The notes under the pieces are model-generated. The model worked only from the letters and a program-made list of their open reading frames with translations. It made no database searches and was not told where the DNA came from. From Myxococcales bacterium (GTDB lineage Bacteria; Myxococcota_A; UBA9042; UBA3505): a stretch of DNA of 44,879 bases. Location: assembly GCA_002728755.1 (NCBI GenBank), contig PBVT01000011.1:15318-60196 (forward strand), written 5' to 3'. Positions 41,875-44,879 of this stretch are shown one piece after another; the stretch's first letter is position 1, and the number at the start of each line of letters is the position of its first letter. Both the position numbers and the translations under genes were made by a program.

Positions 41875-43259
41875 GTACAATCGTAAAAGGTCTCCTTGTA
41901 CCAGGGATCCCCCACCCTCTTCTTGCGCCCGAGCAAAATGAAGGCTGGCAAAAACTCCGCGATGGTTTCGAGGCCGCTCGCCAAGAATTGATCGAGTGCG
42001 GGGCCGAGCTGATTCTCGTCTATAGTACGATGTGGCCCAGCGTCATCGGCCATCAGATTCAGGCCCGAGCCGAACCAGAATGGGTACATGTGGACGATGT
42101 ATTCCACGATCTCGGTTCTATCCCATACAAATTCAAAATGGACACGGACTTCGCCCAGACTCTGCAGGAATGCTCGACGGAACGAGGTCTCCACGCTCGA
42201 ACCGTGGATTACCACGGCTTCCCCATCGATACGGGCTCTGTTGTCGCGCTGAAACTTCTCAACCCAGATAACACGATCCCCGCCTGTATCGTTTCAAGCA
42301 ACGTCTATGCGGACCGAGCAGAGAGCGTCGTATTTGGAAAAGCAGCGCGAGACGCGATCGAACGCCACGGAAAGAAAACAGCGATCGTGACCGTCATGAC
42401 TCTGTCGAACCGCCTGTTCACCGAGTTTATCGACCCCGCCGACGACGCGATCCATTCGCCCAAGGATGAGGAGTGGAACCAGAAACTTCTCGAATTCCTC
42501 GGCCAGGGGCGTCTAGAAGATGTCGCGCAGTTGTCGCGCGAGGTGCACCGTCAGATCCGGGTAAAGAAGGTCGTGAACTTCAAGCCCATGTGGTGGATGT
42601 CGGCCGTAATGGGCCAGAACAACAACTACGACGGCTGTGTCCACGCCTATGCCCCGCTATACGGTACAGGTGGGGCGGTGATCTCCCTGACTCCTACGCC
42701 GAGTGGCTTTGGCAATAAAGAGTTCGATGAGGATGATGTGGAGAGCTTCTCTGGCGATCGTAACGTGGTGGACAGTGGTTCCAAAACCCAACTCGAGCCA
42801 GAGGACACGCTCCCAGCCGAACCCACCGTGCACACGAGCTCCCCTACGATACAGACCGACGCGGCCCCCAAACCCGTCGGCTCCTATCCCCATGCGCGAC
42901 GCGTTGGTGATCTCTTATACCTCTCGGGAGTCGGACCTCGGCAACCGAAGACCAACGATATTCCCGGGGGACCGATTCGCGATGAAAACGGTGATCCCAG
43001 GGAGTACGATATAGAGGCGCAAACCAAAGCCGTAATCGAAAACATCCGGGTTATTCTGGAAGCGAGTGGCTCTTCCCTCGACCAGGTCGTCGATATAACC
43101 GCCTTCCTGGTAGACATGGACCGTGATTTTGCCGGCTATAATAAGGTCTATAACGAAACCTTTGGTTCTATCCAACCCACACGAACGACCCTCGCAATCC
43201 GAGCGTTACCCACGCCGATCGCAGTTGAGTTCAAGGTCGTCGCCCTACCTGGTGGCTAA
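41871..43259 (+). CDS. Fusion: AmnA-like dioxygenase subunit plus RidA-type 2-aminomuconate deaminase
   Basis: 462 residues in two domains. Residues 1-280 are a LigB-fold protein matching the catalytic subunit next door but without its active site: H15 is kept (GIPHPLLAP), the SPHW position is STMW (52-55), the SLSH position is TLSN (N180), and no Glu follows; this is the AmnA-type structural subunit. Residues 281-335 are a flexible acidic, Thr/Pro-rich linker. Residues 336-462 are a RidA (YjgF) domain: VGDLLYLSGVGPRQ, YDIEAQTKAVIENIRVILEASG, QPTRTTLAIRALPTPIAVEFK with R438 and E453, in the form of 2-aminomuconate deaminase (AmnD). AGGAGG precedes ATG 41871, which overlaps the previous stop. 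The fusion would place the deaminase on the ring-cleavage complex. Confidence 0.88.
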   Translation: MSTIVKGLLVPGIPHPLLAPEQNEGWQKLRDGFEAARQELIECGAELILVYSTMWPSVIGHQIQARAEPEWVHVDDVFHDLGSIPYKFKMDTDFAQTLQECSTERGLHARTVDYHGFPIDTGSVVALKLLNPDNTIPACIVSSNVYADRAESVVFGKAARDAIERHGKKTAIVTVMTLSNRLFTEFIDPADDAIHSPKDEEWNQKLLEFLGQGRLEDVAQLSREVHRQIRVKKVVNFKPMWWMSAVMGQNNNYDGCVHAYAPLYGTGGAVISLTPTPSGFGNKEFDEDDVESFSGDRNVVDSGSKTQLEPEDTLPAEPTVHTSSPTIQTDAAPKPVGSYPHARRVGDLLYLSGVGPRQPKTNDIPGGPIRDENGDPREYDIEAQTKAVIENIRVILEASGSSLDQVVDITAFLVDMDRDFAGYNKVYNETFGSIQPTRTTLAIRALPTPIAVEFKVVALPGG

Positions 43260-43265
43260 ACCATC

Positions 43266-43895
43266 ATGAGCCCAAGAATCCTCGACATATCACCTCCAAT
43301 TACGGAGAAGATCGGTGTGTGGCCGGGCGACAGTCCGTTTCGGCGTGAAGTCTTATTGGATATGGCGGGCGGTGATAACCTGACCCTAAGCACGATCCAC
43401 ACGACCGTACATCTGGGTGCGCATACCGACGGCCCCAACCATTATGTCAAAGATGGTAGTGGGATCGGCGCGCGGGATCTCTCCTTCTATTATGGCCCCT
43501 GCCAAATCGTAGAGGTGGACGTACAACCCGGCGCTCGGATCATGCCACAAGATGTGCGCACTCGACTGACACAGCCTCGGCTCCTGTTCAAAACGGGATC
43601 ATTCCCCGATCCGAACGCGTTTAACGAGGACTTCAACAGCCTCTCTCCAGAGCTGATCGCCCTGGCCTACGAACAAGGGGTTCGCTTGATAGGGCTCGAT
43701 ACTCCATCGGTGGATCCATTTCATGACAAGATCCTGGAGAGCCATAACGCGATCGCCGCCAGAGATATGGCGATCCTCGAAGGGGTCGTTCTCACAGAGA
43801 TCGAGCCCGGCATCTACACATTGATCGCACTACCGCTCCCTCTGATGGGCTGTGATGCGTCACCGGTTCGAGCTGTACTGATCACCGACGACTAA
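43266..43895 (+). CDS. kynB: Kynurenine formamidase (arylformamidase, cyclase family)
   Basis: Hydrolyses N-formylkynurenine to kynurenine and formate, directly after KynA. The zinc motif is HLGAHTDGPNH (H49, H53, D55, H59), the KynB/cyclase family signature, preceded by DISPPITEKIGVWPGD and followed later by GLDTPSVDPFHDKILESHNA, which is typical of KynB. 209 residues is the usual length. Begins six bases after the fusion gene, last of the operon. The neighbourhood makes formamidase much more likely than other cyclase-family roles. Confidence 0.92.
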   Translation: MSPRILDISPPITEKIGVWPGDSPFRREVLLDMAGGDNLTLSTIHTTVHLGAHTDGPNHYVKDGSGIGARDLSFYYGPCQIVEVDVQPGARIMPQDVRTRLTQPRLLFKTGSFPDPNAFNEDFNSLSPELIALAYEQGVRLIGLDTPSVDPFHDKILESHNAIAARDMAILEGVVLTEIEPGIYTLIALPLPLMGCDASPVRAVLITDD

Positions 43896-43903
43896 TCGGG
43901 TCA

Positions 43904-44353
43904 TCACTCTCCAGAACGGACCACGATCTCTACGAAAGAGAACCAGAGCCCTTTCTTCTCTTCATAGGTTTCGCCCACATTGCGAATCTCAAGCCAATGA
44001 CCAAATCGTTTACGGCGTTCATCTTGACCAAGAAACACCCGACTTGATTCGTCGCCCTTCTCCACCAGCACCGTTGCGGTTCCCTCTCGGCGGGTCTTAC
44101 CATTCCGCCCCTCGATCTCCGTCCACTGTACGCCCACAAGAGTGACGATGATCCCGGCCTCTTCGAGTCCTTTGGGATTTGCACGTAATTCAAACCATTC
44201 GTTTAGTTTGACTCGGTCACCACGAAAGTCTCCCAGGGGATCCGTAGGTGCCTCCTCGACGGTCGGTGCCGGAGCGTTCACTACAGTCGCCCCTCCACAA
44301 GCAACCAGACTCATCATGACCGCACTCATCAATCCATACATAGCAAATCGCAT
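43904..44353 (-). CDS. Predicted lipoprotein of unknown function
   Basis: About 149 residues from ATG 44353, which follows AAGGAG by eight bases; the frame is open further upstream but lacks such a site. Lipoprotein signal MRFAMYGLMSAVMMSLVAC, then a Pro/Glu linker (NAPAPTVEEAPTDP) and a compact beta-like domain (LNEWFELRANPKG, IIVTLVGVQWTEIEG, KKGLWFSFVEIVV). No family recognised. It is tail to tail with kynB, eight bases apart, and so ends the catabolic operon region. Confidence 0.78.
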   Translation of the reverse strand: MRFAMYGLMSAVMMSLVACGGATVVNAPAPTVEEAPTDPLGDFRGDRVKLNEWFELRANPKGLEEAGIIVTLVGVQWTEIEGRNGKTRREGTATVLVEKGDESSRVFLGQDERRKRFGHWLEIRNVGETYEEKKGLWFSFVEIVVRSGE

Positions 44354-44387
44354 GATTCGTTCTCCTTCAAAACGGATCCTCTTGGGA

Positions 44388-44879
44388 TCAGGGGGTTCCA
44401 AGCTCTAATAAACGTTTGGCGTCAGATCGAAGTCGCTCGGGAACACCTCGCACGGGCAGGACTTGATTGCAGTCCACTGGACCTGCCCTTCCCGTAGGGC
44501 CGGGGCCCGTCATTACACTGCGCGACAGAGAAGACTTTCCCCAACAACGCCGAGTGGGATGTACCGCCAACATAATCTGAATGATTTCGTTAAATGAGGT
44601 GTCCGCAGCCGGCATCATATAGACATTGAGTCGTCCGCCATTTACACGACACATCATACTGCCCAGATTGCTGGCCATTATCTTGTCGAGATTCCCGCGC
44701 GGTAGCCGCGCGATGGCGGGACATTTCTTCGGCTCTGCGGTCACTTCAAAGGGTTTGAGACGACCACTGTTCAGTCTACCTACCGCCGAAACCTGACCAC
44801 CAGAACGCCCCCAACGAGGAGCCGCTATGGCACGAACACCCGCTCCTTGCCATTGGAGCATCAAGTCCGCCTGCCAATG
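44388..44879 (-). CDS. Partial gene, C-terminal part of a protein of unknown function
   Basis: The frame is open for 163 codons from the right edge to TGA/TAG at 44388 with no stop, which is unlikely by chance, so the gene probably starts outside the window. Visible part: WQGAGVRAIAAPRWGRSGG, NLDKIMASNLGSMMCRVNGGRLNVYMMPAADTSFNEII, ending DAKRLLELGTP (segments quoted in pieces: CRVNGGRLNVYMM, AADTSFNEIIQIM). Three Cys in the later half. It ends 34 bases before the lipoprotein start on the same strand, so they may be one operon. No family recognised. Confidence 0.55.
   Translation of the reverse strand, partial: HWQADLMLQWQGAGVRAIAAPRWGRSGGQVSAVGRLNSGRLKPFEVTAEPKKCPAIARLPRGNLDKIMASNLGSMMCRVNGGRLNVYMMPAADTSFNEIIQIMLAVHPTRRCWGKSSLSRSVMTGPGPTGRAGPVDCNQVLPVRGVPERLRSDAKRLLELGTP

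Noticed and set aside
1..44879. tRNA, rRNA, CRISPR or mobile elements
   Set aside because: No T-loop-like tRNA pattern outside coding regions, no repeated spacer units, no transposase or integrase motif and no flanking direct repeats were seen by eye.

Overview
This 44.9 kb window looks like ordinary chromosome from a free-living, Gram-negative, aerobically respiring bacterium. The codon style is moderately GC-rich. It encodes several lipoproteins with clear lipoboxes, a PEGA-domain protein, a large lipoprotein with choice-of-anchor-D-like repeats and a YfaP-like C-terminal region, a DUF2207 protein and cyclic-nucleotide-binding-fold proteins. That mix is common in Myxococcota, Bradymonadota and other former Deltaproteobacteria, so I lean that way with low confidence. 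I see no transposase, integrase, phage gene, CRISPR array, rRNA or tRNA.

Layout. 1-3738: the end of a sulfatase-like gene, a lysine 2,3-aminomutase family radical SAM gene with a structured leader, and a lipoprotein. 3.9-11.9 kb: respiratory complex I genes nuoE, nuoF, nuoJ, nuoK, nuoL, nuoM and nuoN, tightly packed, with no nuoG, nuoH or nuoI between F and J. 11.9-16.6 kb: a beta-barrel-like protein, an RsmJ-like methyltransferase, a WecA/TagO-type glycosyl-phosphate transferase coupled to a nucleotidyltransferase-fold protein, and a gamma-carbonic anhydrase. 16.7-24.6 kb: secreted and envelope proteins (PEGA protein, two lipoproteins, a membrane protein) around a small-gene run (SRPBCC, zinc ribbon, MTA phosphorylase, PfkB kinase). 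24.6-30.5 kb: phosphatidylserine decarboxylase, GtrA, an agmatinase/arginase family protein, two cyclic-nucleotide-fold proteins and DUF2207. 30.6-34.6 kb: an aromatic amino acid operon (unknown gene, HisC-like aminotransferase, divergent TyrA, AroA). 34.6-36.2 kb: a TRASH-like zinc-finger membrane protein and perhaps a 47-residue protein. 36.2-43.9 kb: a tryptophan catabolism locus. 43.9 kb to the end: a lipoprotein and a truncated gene.

The most interesting region is the tryptophan locus. Tryptophan 2,3-dioxygenase (kynA) is divergent from a six-gene operon whose members overlap or nearly touch: an LLM flavin monooxygenase, an asparaginase-II-like protein with a changed active-site residue, an aminomuconate-semialdehyde dehydrogenase, an AmnB-like (2-aminophenol 1,6-dioxygenase type) catalytic subunit, a fusion of the AmnA-like non-catalytic subunit to a RidA-type 2-aminomuconate deaminase domain, and kynurenine formamidase (kynB). 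The usual middle enzymes (kynurenine 3-monooxygenase, kynureninase, cupin 3-hydroxyanthranilate dioxygenase and ACMS decarboxylase) are absent here. My inference is that this is a variant kynurenine route that joins the aminophenol meta-cleavage pathway, with the LLM enzyme and the asparaginase-like protein as unassigned steps. A perfect inverted repeat in the divergent promoter region is a candidate operator.

A second unusual point is a twin CX3C motif inserted in a predicted periplasmic loop of NuoJ.
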